64,000 nucleotides of DNA from Flavobacterium sp. CFS9 (GTDB lineage: Bacteria > Bacteroidota > Bacteroidia > Flavobacteriales > Flavobacteriaceae). The notes below the pieces were generated by a model. That model was not told where the DNA came from. It saw only the letters and a list, made by a program, of their open reading frames with translations, and searched no databases. Shown here piece after piece: positions 45,417-53,357 of this stretch (position 1 is the stretch's first letter; each line of letters opens with the position of its first letter). The stretch is from the NCBI RefSeq assembly GCF_041154745.1, contig NZ_AP031573.1, forward strand, positions 2,046,001-2,110,000. Direction: 5' to 3'. Made by a program: the position numbers and the translations under genes.

Positions 45417-46210
45417 TTTTTTTGATATGGATATATCTCATAAATAGTGTTGTCTTCAGTTATGGTGTTTCCATTTTTTGCATCTATTTTAGCTTCTTCC
45501 ACCAATAATTTGACGTCTTCTAATTTTATTCCGGTCTTCAATAAACAAATCGCTTTATAATACTTTGCATCTGAAAAAGCTGGGTATATTTTTAAAGCTT
45601 TGTTAAATTCGATAATTGCCTCGTTCCATTTTTTTTGCTCATATTTTGAGATTCCATAGTAGAATAGTGCTGTAGGGTGTTCTAAACCTTGCCTGTTTTT
45701 ATAAATATCGTCAATGTATTCTTTGAAAATTCCCTCAGCTTTTTTAAATTCATTTAACTGCAAATAGCATAAACCAATATAAAAATTGTATGTATGATCC
45801 ATTCTATATCCATTTCCGTATTTTTTTATACAATCTTCAAAATCTATAATTGCCTCTTTGTATGTTTTGGCAAAAATGCATTTAATAAAGGCGCGATATG
45901 GTAGCCATTCGTGAGGATTATATTGGACGGCTTTGTTCAAGTATTGCATTCCGATTTCATATTTTTTTACCTTAAAATAAGGCATTGCTTTTTGTTGCCA
46001 TAAATAAGCAATGGTACTATCTTTTTTTAATCCGTCATCTAAGCAGTTCTGCCATTCAGCCATTTCATATAAAAAATTATATTTTTCAGCACAATTATTT
46101 ACATATTCTGTAATAATTTCATCTTGTTTTTTTTTTGATTCTGTATTTGTTTGTGAGTAAAACAATTGTGTGAATGGAAATATAATCAGTAAGAGTATAG
46201 TTTTCTTCAA
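45407..46210 (-). CDS. Exported tetratricopeptide-repeat protein
   Basis: 267 residues. The signal peptide ends FTQLFYSQ. At least four TPR-like helix pairs follow, e.g. YLQLNEFKKAEGIFKEYI and KKWNEAIIEFNKALKIYPAFSDAKYYKAICLL. It is probably periplasmic and could scaffold the exporter or bind peptide; no catalytic motif was seen. Located 6 bp after the HQAGH-protein gene and overlapping the exporter start by 10 bp, so it belongs to the peptide operon. Function inferred from context only. Confidence 0.85.
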   Translation of the reverse strand: MKKTILLLIIFPFTQLFYSQTNTESKKKQDEIITEYVNNCAEKYNFLYEMAEWQNCLDDGLKKDSTIAYLWQQKAMPYFKVKKYEIGMQYLNKAVQYNPHEWLPYRAFIKCIFAKTYKEAIIDFEDCIKKYGNGYRMDHTYNFYIGLCYLQLNEFKKAEGIFKEYIDDIYKNRQGLEHPTALFYYGISKYEQKKWNEAIIEFNKALKIYPAFSDAKYYKAICLLKTGIKLEDVKLLVEEAKIDAKNGNTITEDNTIYEIYPYQKKWK

Positions 46211-46216
46211 AATTAT

Positions 46217-47332
46217 CTAATGATTTAGTTTGTTAAAATGCTCAAATGTAAAATTATAAGGTTGATTACTATAATTAAAAGTACTTATTGTAGGAAGCCA
46301 GTTTTCAGAAAAAATCAAAAGATTTTCTTTAATAAACAAATAAAACTTTATGCCATCTGAATTTAGGACATTTTCAATTCCTTTAAAAAAGACATTTATT
46401 TGTTCAAATCTTTCTAGGTCAATATTACATTTATTTAAGTAAAAACCAATCCGAGCAATCGATTCCTTCTTTTGTTTATTGTTGAATACTTTGTTTTTTA
46501 GGCAATTATCTAAACACAGTATAGTAGTATAGTAAGTATATAATGCATGTAGAAGAGTGTTTATGGTTCTGTGATCTTTTTGGTTTGTAATTTCCTCTAC
46601 CTTATGTTCTTCATTTATTTTGAAGATTTTTTTCTTATCAAAAAATAATGTTGTTAAGATAATATGACCCGCTTGATGGGCTATATCATCTACAAAAAAG
46701 ACTTCGTCATAATCATCTTGATAAACATTTATAAAAGCAATTCCATGTGCTTTTATTGTAGCAAATGAATTTGTATTGGCTGGATTTGTTTTAAAAAGAA
46801 CAATTTTTTTACAACATTGATTTATTAGGCCAAAGTATTTGGGAGAATTTTCTTTTATTAAGTTAATAGCATTGGTTAAATACGAAATGTTTTTTTGAAA
46901 CAAAGAATTAGTAACGATTATTTCTTTTCTGTTAATAATTTGATTTTGTTTATTTCTGAATATATTGTTGTGAAAATAGATTGGATATTTCAGAATTTCA
47001 ATACTTGTATTTTCTATTATATGTATTTGTTCAAATAGTTCAGGATTATCTTCTGTAAAATATCCTAAGTATGGGAGATAAGCAATGTTATTTAGATAAT
47101 GTGAAGAATTAATTTGAAGATTTTGATTTTTTAAGAAATAACCCTGCATAAATTCAGTTAATAATTCAGACGACCATTTTTCTTCGGTTTTGTAGTTAAA
47201 AAAAGTAAATAGCAAAGGCTCTAAGAATGCATCTTTATGGTTAAAATCTATTTCTTTTAATAGTAAAGGGGCTTCTTTTAATAGTAGAAGTTTAATTGTT
47301 TCTTTTATTTTGTCTTGATTAATAAGATTCAT
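46217..47332 (-). CDS. Putative HExxH-type RiPP-modifying enzyme (HQAGH variant)
   Basis: 371 residues, no signal peptide, cytoplasmic. The motif DIAHQAGHIIL gives His219-x3-His223 with Gln220 in place of Glu. About 40 residues on comes KDHRTINTLLHALYTYYTTI with Arg255 and His262. The pair H(E/Q)xxH plus R...LLHxxY is the pattern I associate with the HExxH putative peptide-modification family, proposed to be 2-oxoglutarate-dependent peptide beta-hydroxylases; in that chemistry the Glu need not be a metal ligand. Overall similarity is low and the assignment rests on these motifs and on the cluster. Alternatives are an unrelated accessory or immunity protein. It lies directly downstream of a precursor-peptide gene and upstream of the export genes. 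Confidence 0.62.
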   Translation of the reverse strand: MNLINQDKIKETIKLLLLKEAPLLLKEIDFNHKDAFLEPLLFTFFNYKTEEKWSSELLTEFMQGYFLKNQNLQINSSHYLNNIAYLPYLGYFTEDNPELFEQIHIIENTSIEILKYPIYFHNNIFRNKQNQIINRKEIIVTNSLFQKNISYLTNAINLIKENSPKYFGLINQCCKKIVLFKTNPANTNSFATIKAHGIAFINVYQDDYDEVFFVDDIAHQAGHIILTTLFFDKKKIFKINEEHKVEEITNQKDHRTINTLLHALYTYYTTILCLDNCLKNKVFNNKQKKESIARIGFYLNKCNIDLERFEQINVFFKGIENVLNSDGIKFYLFIKENLLIFSENWLPTISTFNYSNQPYNFTFEHFNKLNH

Positions 47333-47346
47333 TATTCGAGTTTGTT

Positions 47347-47402
47347 ACACGACTCGTGTTTTTGATTAATCCCCTCCATTGATTAATTTGGAGGGGTTTT
47401 TT
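47347..47402. other. Two stem-loops between precursor gene and biosynthesis operon
   Basis: CCCCTCCA / TGGAGGGG (47371-47378 with 47389-47396) and ACACGA-C-TCGTGT (47347-47359) lie in the 73-bp gap. The T-run (47397-47402) is on the plus-strand side, so for minus-strand transcripts the first hairpin lacks a U-tract. It more likely stabilises the short precursor mRNA or attenuates than fully terminates. Confidence 0.55.
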
Positions 47403-47405
47403 AAA

Positions 47406-47573
47406 TTAACAAATTGTACAATCCTCTTTTTTAGGCGGTTGTTTGGCATCAATATCTAAGATTCCAGTTAAGTGACAGTCTCCATTTGTTCCCCCATTAA
47501 TTGCATTTAATAACTCGTCTGAAGCCATAGCTTCTGCTCTTTCTTTTAGAGCATCTAATGTTAATTTACTCAT
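47406..47573 (-). CDS. RiPP/bacteriocin-like precursor peptide with double-glycine leader
   Basis: 55 residues, too short for ordinary gene finders. It starts MSKLTLDALKERAEAMASDE and continues LLNAINGG, a double-Gly cleavage site (Gly27-Gly28) with Ile at -4 and Leu at -7, as in leaders cut by C39 exporters. The predicted core is 27 residues (29-55): TNGDCHLTG..., an acidic ILDID segment, QPPKK, and a CTIC end. It holds three cysteines (33, 52, 55), one His and several Asp residues. It is the first gene of the operon with the HQAGH protein, TPR protein, C39 exporter and HlyD adaptor. No sequence-similar second precursor was seen. Confidence 0.82.
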   Translation of the reverse strand: MSKLTLDALKERAEAMASDELLNAINGGTNGDCHLTGILDIDAKQPPKKEDCTIC

Positions 47574-47781
47574 TGTGTTAGTTTTTAAATTGATTAATAC
47601 TAATACTATTTATTTTTAATTTACTCCTATTAGATACAATTCAAAGTAGGAATATATTTACTTTTTAAAAGTATGTATAAATCTCTTGATTATACTTATT
47701 GCATTCAGAATAAAATATTCGAATTTGAAATATTTTTATAAGAATTTTCTTTTATATTTATAATTGCTTAACTTTTGAATT

Positions 47782-48102
47782 ATGGGCGTAGGAGAAAATA
47801 TAAGAAAGTATCGAAGAGAAAAAGATCTTAAGGCAGAAGAGGTTTCCGAGAAAATAGGAATTAGTCAGTCTACTTATTCAAAAATTGAGAATAACAGGTG
47901 TAAAATTGATGTTGAAATTTTGAAGAATATAGCGGCTGTTCTTGAAGTTGATGTTACACAACTAATGGGAAACGAGGTGAGAAATACAAAATTTGAGGAT
48001 TCGGATAAATTAATAAAATCTCTGGAAAATCAGATAGAGCTATTGAAAGAACAAAATCACATATTAAAGCAAGAAAATATAGTACTTAAAAGTAGAAAAT
48101 AA
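47782..48102 (+). CDS. XRE-family regulator with C-terminal coiled coil
   Basis: 106 residues. The N-terminal Cro/C1-type HTH (residues 5-62: IRKYRREKDLKAEEVSEKIG, then ISQSTYSKIENNRCKID) is followed by a leucine/glutamate-rich coiled coil (~73-102, LIKSLENQIELLKEQNHILK), which likely dimerises. It is divergently oriented to the peptide locus across a 208-bp AT-rich spacer, the usual place for a local regulator. Direct regulation is inferred; this protein type is also common as a stand-alone gene in Bacteroidota. Confidence 0.88.
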   Translation: MGVGENIRKYRREKDLKAEEVSEKIGISQSTYSKIENNRCKIDVEILKNIAAVLEVDVTQLMGNEVRNTKFEDSDKLIKSLENQIELLKEQNHILKQENIVLKSRK

Positions 48103-48126
48103 AAAAGCAGCTGAAATCTCAGCTGC
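48101..48126. terminator. Bidirectional terminator between XRE gene and aspS
   Basis: GCAGCTG / CAGCTGC with a 6-base loop, preceded by AAAAAA (Ts on the minus strand) and followed by CTTGTTT. It lies between convergent genes. Confidence 0.75.
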
Positions 48127-48152
48127 CTTGTTTAATCAATTTATTTAAAGAT

Positions 48153-49904
48153 TTAGATTGAATCAATTTTGATATGCAATTCTTTCAATTGTGCTTCATC
48201 AATAGCAGCAGGAGCATCGATCATCACATCACGCCCCGTATTGTTTTTTGGGAATGCGATGAAGTCTCTGATGGTTTCCTGACCTCCTAAAATGGCTACC
48301 AAACGGTCTAATCCAAAAGCTAAACCTCCGTGTGGCGGTGCTCCAAACTGGAAAGCGTCCATTAAGAAACCAAACTGTGCTTTAGCTTCCTCTTCGGTAA
48401 AGCCTAAATATTTGAACATTAATTGCTGTGTTGTTTTATCGTGAATACGGATAGAACCTCCACCAATTTCATTTCCGTTTAATACCATATCGTAAGCGTT
48501 TGCGCGAACTTTTCCAGGTTCGGTTTCCAGCAATTGCATGTCTTCCGGTTTTGGAGAGGTAAACGGGTGGTGCATGGCATGGTAACGCCCTGATTCTTCG
48601 TCTAATTCCAATAACGGGAAGTCAATTACCCATAACGGTGCAAATACTTCCGGATTACGCAAGCCTAAACGGGTCGCAAGTTCCATACGAAGTGCTGAAA
48701 GCTGTGCACGGGTTTTATTTGCAGGTCCTGAAAGTACAAAAATCATATCTCCCGGTTTTGCTCCTGTAATTTTTGCCCATTGTCCTAAATCTTCCTGATC
48801 GTAGAATTTATCTACAGAAGATTTGTAAGTTCCGTCGTCGTTACATTTTGCATACACCATCCCTGATGCTCCAACCTGAGGGCGTTTTACCCAGTCAATT
48901 AAAGCGTCGATTTCCTTACGGGTATAGTTTCCTGCTCCGGGAACGGCAATACCAACTACTAATTCCGCAGCATTAAATACCGGAAATTCTTTGTGCTGTG
49001 CAAATTCGTTCAATTCACCAAATTCCATTCCGAAACGAATGTCCGGTTTGTCGTTTCCGTATGTTTTCATAGCATAGTCGTAGGTAATTCTTGGGAATTT
49101 ATCTACTTCAATACCTTTAATTTCTTTTAATAAATGTCTGGTTAGTCCTTCGAAAACATTTAAGATATCTTCTTGTTCCACAAAGGCCATTTCGCAGTCA
49201 ATTTGAGTAAACTCAGGCTGACGGTCAGCACGTAAATCCTCGTCACGGAAACATTTTACGATTTGAAAATATTTATCCATTCCACCCACCATCAATAATT
49301 GTTTGAAGGTTTGCGGCGATTGTGGCAAAGCATAGAATTGTCCTTCGTTCATACGGCTTGGTACAACGAAATCTCTAGCTCCTTCCGGAGTTGATTTGAT
49401 TAAGTAAGGAGTTTCTACTTCACAGAAATCTAAGTCCGATAAATATTTACGAACTTCCATGGCTACTTTATGACGGAATAATAAACTGTTTTTTACAGGA
49501 TTTCTTCTAATGTCTAAGTAACGGTATTTCATTCGGATGTCTTCACCACCATCAGTTTCGTCTTCAATCGTAAACGGAGGTGTTAAGGCTGCATTTAGAA
49601 TGGTTAGTTCGGATACTAAAATTTCGATTTCACCGGTTGGGATATTTTTGTTTTTGGCTTCACGCTCAATTACGGTTCCTTTTACCTGAATTACAAATTC
49701 TCTTCCCAGTGTTTTGGCAAGTTCGAAAACCGCTTTATCTGTACGGCTTTCGTCAAAAATAAGTTGTGTAATTCCGTAACGGTCACGTAAATCAACCCAA
49801 TTCATAAATCCTTTATCGCGTGATTTTTGAACCCAACCCGCTAGTGTAACTTCCGTGTTAATATTTGAGGCGTTTAACTCGCCACAATTATGACTTCTAT
49901 ACAT
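48153..49904 (-). CDS. aspS: Aspartate--tRNA ligase
   Basis: 583 residues from the ATG at 49902-49904; an upstream in-frame start adds an unlikely 11 residues and would lie over the promoter. It is a class II synthetase that charges tRNA with aspartate. N-terminal OB-fold anticodon-binding domain ([23 protein letters not shown]), motif 2 region [20 protein letters not shown], a bacterial GAD insertion domain (~290-420), and motif 3 [13 protein letters not shown]. Standard bacterial length. Monocistronic. Confidence 0.98.
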   Translation of the reverse strand: MYRSHNCGELNASNINTEVTLAGWVQKSRDKGFMNWVDLRDRYGITQLIFDESRTDKAVFELAKTLGREFVIQVKGTVIEREAKNKNIPTGEIEILVSELTILNAALTPPFTIEDETDGGEDIRMKYRYLDIRRNPVKNSLLFRHKVAMEVRKYLSDLDFCEVETPYLIKSTPEGARDFVVPSRMNEGQFYALPQSPQTFKQLLMVGGMDKYFQIVKCFRDEDLRADRQPEFTQIDCEMAFVEQEDILNVFEGLTRHLLKEIKGIEVDKFPRITYDYAMKTYGNDKPDIRFGMEFGELNEFAQHKEFPVFNAAELVVGIAVPGAGNYTRKEIDALIDWVKRPQVGASGMVYAKCNDDGTYKSSVDKFYDQEDLGQWAKITGAKPGDMIFVLSGPANKTRAQLSALRMELATRLGLRNPEVFAPLWVIDFPLLELDEESGRYHAMHHPFTSPKPEDMQLLETEPGKVRANAYDMVLNGNEIGGGSIRIHDKTTQQLMFKYLGFTEEEAKAQFGFLMDAFQFGAPPHGGLAFGLDRLVAILGGQETIRDFIAFPKNNTGRDVMIDAPAAIDEAQLKELHIKIDSI

Positions 49905-49922
49905 GATCAAAATTTTAGACTG

Positions 49923-49930
49923 CAAAAGTA
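49923..49930 (-). promoter_or_regulatory. Promoter -7 box of aspS
   Basis: The minus strand reads TACTTTTG, an exact TAnnTTTG match 19 bp upstream of the ATG at 49904. This implies a very short leader and supports that start. Confidence 0.6.
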
Positions 49931-50061
49931 AACACAAAATTCAAATTAATATAGTAAAGTGATGACTTGATGCTTAGAAATTTGAAATATTTTGTTAATT
50001 CTTAAATTTCGAGAGTCTAATTTCGTTAGATTTGGATTACAAAATCTAAATTCCAATTTAT

Positions 50062-51057
50062 ATGAACAAATTTTTAATAACCGGTTTGTTGATCTGCAGT
50101 ACCCTGGGTGTGATCGGTCAGACCAAGAGTCCTGTTAAATTCACCGCTAAGATTACGAACAGAAACAGTGACACTTTAGTAATTAAGGGAAAAAATAATT
50201 TTAGAAAGGTGATTCCAATTGATAAAAAAGGAACTTTTGTAGCTTCTTTTGATGCTCCAAAGGGTTTTTATATGTTTTCGGATGGTACTGAAGGTTCTAA
50301 TTTATACTTAAAACCTAATTCGGATATTAATCTGACGATGGATGCTAAAGAGTTTGATGAAACCATTGTGTATAAAGGTAAAGGGATTGACGAAAGCAAC
50401 TTTCTGGCTCAGCAGGCTTTAAAAGATGAAAAGTTCCAAGGAGAAGCTTTTAGTAAGGAAGCAGTAGAGTTTGCGTCGCTATTGGAGGCAAAACTGAATA
50501 CTGATTTGGCTAATTTAGAGAAAGGTAATTTCGATGCTGAATTTAAAACGGCTTTGAAAAAGAATTTTGAAAGCTTTAATCATTATGCTAAAGAGGAATA
50601 TGAAAGAGCTGTTCAAACTAATAAGATGATAGGAACCTTATCGCCTGATTTTGATTATGAAAATCATAAAGGAGGAAAGACTAAGCTTTCTGATTTAAAA
50701 GGGAAGTACGTTTATATTGATCTTTGGGCGACCTGGTGCGCACCTTGTAGAGCTGAGATTCCTTATTTGCAAAAACTGGAAGAAAAGTATCATGGAAAAA
50801 ATATTGAGTTTGTGAGTGTGTCCGTTGATAAAGCAAAGGATAACGAAAAATGGAAGAAGTTTGTAACGGATAAGAAATTGGGCGGAATTCAATTGTTTGC
50901 GGATAAAGACTGGGAATCTGAGTTTGTAGTTAGTTACGGGGTTACCGGAATTCCGAGATTTATTATTGTGGATCCAAATGGTAAAGTAGTAAGCAGCGAT
51001 GCTGAAAGACCTTCATCTCCAGAGCTTCAGACGAAATTAGATGCGTTATTGAAGTAA
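50062..51057 (+). CDS. TlpA-like thioredoxin with N-terminal DUF4369-type domain
   Basis: 331 residues. A signal peptide (ending GVIGQ) is followed by a beta-rich domain (~20-110, KFTAKITNRNSDTLVIKG...) like DUF4369, a helical linker, and a thioredoxin fold with WCAPC (Cys226, Cys229), the cis-Pro in TGIPRFIIVDP and DLWATW. Expected to be a periplasmic thiol-disulfide reductase. Monocistronic, followed by a weak palindrome (51059-51077). Confidence 0.92.
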   Translation: MNKFLITGLLICSTLGVIGQTKSPVKFTAKITNRNSDTLVIKGKNNFRKVIPIDKKGTFVASFDAPKGFYMFSDGTEGSNLYLKPNSDINLTMDAKEFDETIVYKGKGIDESNFLAQQALKDEKFQGEAFSKEAVEFASLLEAKLNTDLANLEKGNFDAEFKTALKKNFESFNHYAKEEYERAVQTNKMIGTLSPDFDYENHKGGKTKLSDLKGKYVYIDLWATWCAPCRAEIPYLQKLEEKYHGKNIEFVSVSVDKAKDNEKWKKFVTDKKLGGIQLFADKDWESEFVVSYGVTGIPRFIIVDPNGKVVSSDAERPSSPELQTKLDALLK

Positions 51058-51267
51058 TTTGTAATTTAAAATTACAAGTTTATAGAAATTTTATATTTTT
51101 TAGGAAATAGCAGTAAAACCAAGGCCTGAGCTTTGCTTTTTTTGTTTTTGGGAAATTTCCAATGTTAAGTTTTTATTCAATGTTACCAAATTGTTAAGTG
51201 AAAGTTTTTTTAATGTAAACAATTGACTATATTTGATAAAGATTTGATAACATTAATACCTAAAGAT

Positions 51268-51615
51268 ATGAAAAAGTGTGTAATTTTAGTTGCAATATTG
51301 TTCTCTGGAATTTTAGTTGCACAAGAGATAAAACCGGAATTGGAAGCTGTTGGAAATAGAGTAAAAGCTACATATTATTATGAAAATGGTACTATTCAAC
51401 AAGAAGGTTTCTTTAAAGACGGTAAGTTAGACGGAGTTTGGGTATCGTATGATACAAAAGGAAACAAGATGGCTGTTGGAGAGTATACAGAAGGAGTAAA
51501 AACCGGAAAATGGATTTTCTTCAATGATAAAAATCTTTGCGAAGTGGCGTATGAAAACAGCAAAGTAACATCTGTTAAGAATCTACAGAAAAATGCTTTA
51601 GCAAATAGAAATTAA
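51268..51615 (+). CDS. Exported MORN_2/YwqK-like repeat protein
   Basis: 115 residues from the ATG at 51268, which begins a good signal peptide (MKKCVILVAILFSGILVAQ); the longer upstream frame does not. Two or three repeats of the form YYENGTIQQEGFFKDGKLDGVWVSY and GEYTEGVKTGKWIFF match the MORN_2 pattern of YwqK-family proteins. That family is annotated as an antitoxin in some databases, but no toxin gene is adjacent. Function unknown. Followed by a strong terminator. Confidence 0.85.
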   Translation: MKKCVILVAILFSGILVAQEIKPELEAVGNRVKATYYYENGTIQQEGFFKDGKLDGVWVSYDTKGNKMAVGEYTEGVKTGKWIFFNDKNLCEVAYENSKVTSVKNLQKNALANRN

Positions 51616-51637
51616 AAAGAGATTTTAAATACAAAAG

Positions 51638-51670
51638 AACCGTCTTGTTAAAAAACGAGACGGTTTTTTT
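51638..51670 (+). terminator. Rho-independent terminator
   Basis: AACCGTCTTGTT / AACGAGACGGTT (one G-U pair) with a 4-base loop and a run of Ts. Confidence 0.9.
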
Positions 51671-51728
51671 ATGTCTTTGTATTTCGGTATTTTAGTTTTT
51701 TCGGATCAGGTGCAAAAGTTGGGAGTAT

Positions 51729-51998
51729 TGCTCTGAAAGAGCTTAAGCAATAGAATGGTGCGCAGCACTATGAGTAATGATAGCGAATATCGGTTACGCC
51801 CTGAAAGGGCAGAAGCTTACACGCAAAAAGTTGATTTTATACTATTTTGAATTCTATTTTATAAAAGAGCGGTTTGGTCTTTATTGAAAATTGTAAGGTA
51901 AAAGTTTGCTTTTGCCCTTTCAGGGCAATTCTACACCTTAGTCTAATTTATAGTGCTGCGCACGATGTTGTTGCTTTTCAGGCTTTCAGCCTTTTTTT
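51729..51998. repeat. Long inverted-repeat element, REPIN/MITE-like (copy B)
   Basis: About 270 bp, the same architecture as the element at 15141-15400 but in opposite orientation. The outer palindromes are GCTCTGAAAGAGC on the left and GGCTTTCAGCC on the right; the inner ones are GCCCTGAAAGGGC. GTGCGCAGCACTAT occurs in both arms, and the centre contains GAATTCTATTTTAT. No coding frame. It occupies the spacer between a terminator and the PepSY gene. Confidence 0.78.
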
Positions 51999-52023
51999 TC
52001 GACTTTTGTTCTTGATCCTTTTT

Positions 52024-52150
52024 TTACGCAGATTGCTTCGCCAATTCGCTTTCGCTCGGGTTAGCAGATTGTGCTGATTTTTTTGATTTGTATACGGTAA
52101 AACAATTTGAATGGATCTGTTAAATCTGCGGGAGCTTTTAAAAAAACCTT
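52024..52150. repeat. Low-complexity GCAGATT repeat region
   Basis: CGCAGATTGCTTCGCCAATTCGC, then GCAGATTGTGCTGATTTTTTTGA, and an inverted AAATCTGCGG further right form short direct and inverted repeats of a type common between flavobacterial genes. No gene seen. Confidence 0.45.
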
Positions 52151-52195
52151 GTGAACAAGTAAGTCACTAAAAAGAGGTAAGTTCTTTTTTAGACT

Positions 52196-53302
52196 TTATT
52201 TTTTTTTAGATTTTTTGTTTCGTCCGTACCAAATTATAAAACCGGTTACAGGAAGTGCGGCTGCAATTAAGCTTACGATAAAGGCAATAATTTTTCCGGG
52301 CAGGTTTAAGATTTGTCCGGTATGAATTCCGTAATTCATTTCGACAACCTGTAAGCCCAGAGTTTTCTTTTGGAACGGTTCGCTTTGAATCAGTTTTCCG
52401 GTGTTGGGGTGGAAATAATAGTTGCTTTGATGGTCGTATCGCAAAGCATGCGGATAAGCTCCTGTGTCGATAATATTACCTTTTTTTTGTGGAAATGTTG
52501 CAAAAAACATTTCGGCATCGGGTTGAAGCTGTGCGGTTGTTGTAAAAGCACGATCAACAGCGGTAACGGAGTTGTTGTTGAATTGGGTCGTATCGATGAC
52601 TGGTACTTTTATTTCCTGCGTTTTATCTCCTCCAAAATTGAACGCACTATAAATTCCGTCACCCACCCATTCGTAAGTAAAAGTTAAACCGGTTATGGCT
52701 ATAATTACGGCTATTATCGAAATATAAAACCCGGAAGTATTGTGCCAGTCGTAATTGACGCGTCTCCACTTGGCCGACCATTTTACAGTAAAGCTTCGTT
52801 TGAGATCACTTTTTCGTTTGGGCCACCATTGAATGATTCCTGAGATTACTAATAGAATGAAGATGATGGTTGCGCTTCCAATGATATGTTTCCCGATATA
52901 ATCCGGTAAAAGTAAATACAAATGAATGCGTTCGACAATGATGAAAAAGTCGGTATCAGGATCTTCGGTTTTCAGGTATTTTCCTGTGTAGGGATTGAAG
53001 TAGAGGTATCGATTTTCGGTATCAGCATAGGTGAAAACGATTGCCGAACGATTTTTTCCGTAGTACGAAACCATACTCGAGTTGTAATCTGGAAGAATTT
53101 CTTTGGCTTTTTCCTTTAATACGGAAGGCAGAACAAAAGGTTTGTTCTGAGGTTCAACGATGCGCCATTCTTTGCGTGTGATGTCTTTTATTTCATCATG
53201 GAAACAAAAAATACAGCCTGTAATGCTGATAATAAAAACAATAAGCCCGGAAATTAATCCGAGCCATTTGTGTAGAAATCGTATTTGTGTTTTGAATCCC
53301 AT
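52196..53302 (-). CDS. PepSY-associated transmembrane protein (iron-uptake operon)
   Basis: 368 residues from the ATG at 53300-53302 (MGFKTQIRFLHKWLGLISG); the longer frame adds 15 atypical residues. It is a PepSY_TM family inner-membrane protein with the N-terminal helix containing LHKWLGLISGLIVFIISITGCIFCFHDEI, two periplasmic PepSY-like segments and further helices (IHTGQILNLPGKIIAFIVSLIAAALPVTGFIIWY). Conserved His residues in the helices suggest heme or metal redox chemistry. Relatives act with siderophore receptors, probably in ferric-siderophore reduction. Last gene of the operon. Confidence 0.87.
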   Translation of the reverse strand: MGFKTQIRFLHKWLGLISGLIVFIISITGCIFCFHDEIKDITRKEWRIVEPQNKPFVLPSVLKEKAKEILPDYNSSMVSYYGKNRSAIVFTYADTENRYLYFNPYTGKYLKTEDPDTDFFIIVERIHLYLLLPDYIGKHIIGSATIIFILLVISGIIQWWPKRKSDLKRSFTVKWSAKWRRVNYDWHNTSGFYISIIAVIIAITGLTFTYEWVGDGIYSAFNFGGDKTQEIKVPVIDTTQFNNNSVTAVDRAFTTTAQLQPDAEMFFATFPQKKGNIIDTGAYPHALRYDHQSNYYFHPNTGKLIQSEPFQKKTLGLQVVEMNYGIHTGQILNLPGKIIAFIVSLIAAALPVTGFIIWYGRNKKSKKK

Positions 53303-53357
53303 TTTGTCGTAAAACGCAAAATTATACGCAAAATCAATGGGGAGCAAGTAATTTTAT

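Noticed and set aside
47371..47402. Terminator for the minus-strand precursor transcript
   Set aside because: The T-run is on the plus-strand side; on the minus strand the stem is followed by ATTAATC, so it does not meet the intrinsic terminator pattern.
51268..51615. Toxin-antitoxin antitoxin call for the YwqK-like protein
   Set aside because: It has a signal peptide and MORN_2-like repeats, and no toxin gene is adjacent; the antitoxin name is not supported here.
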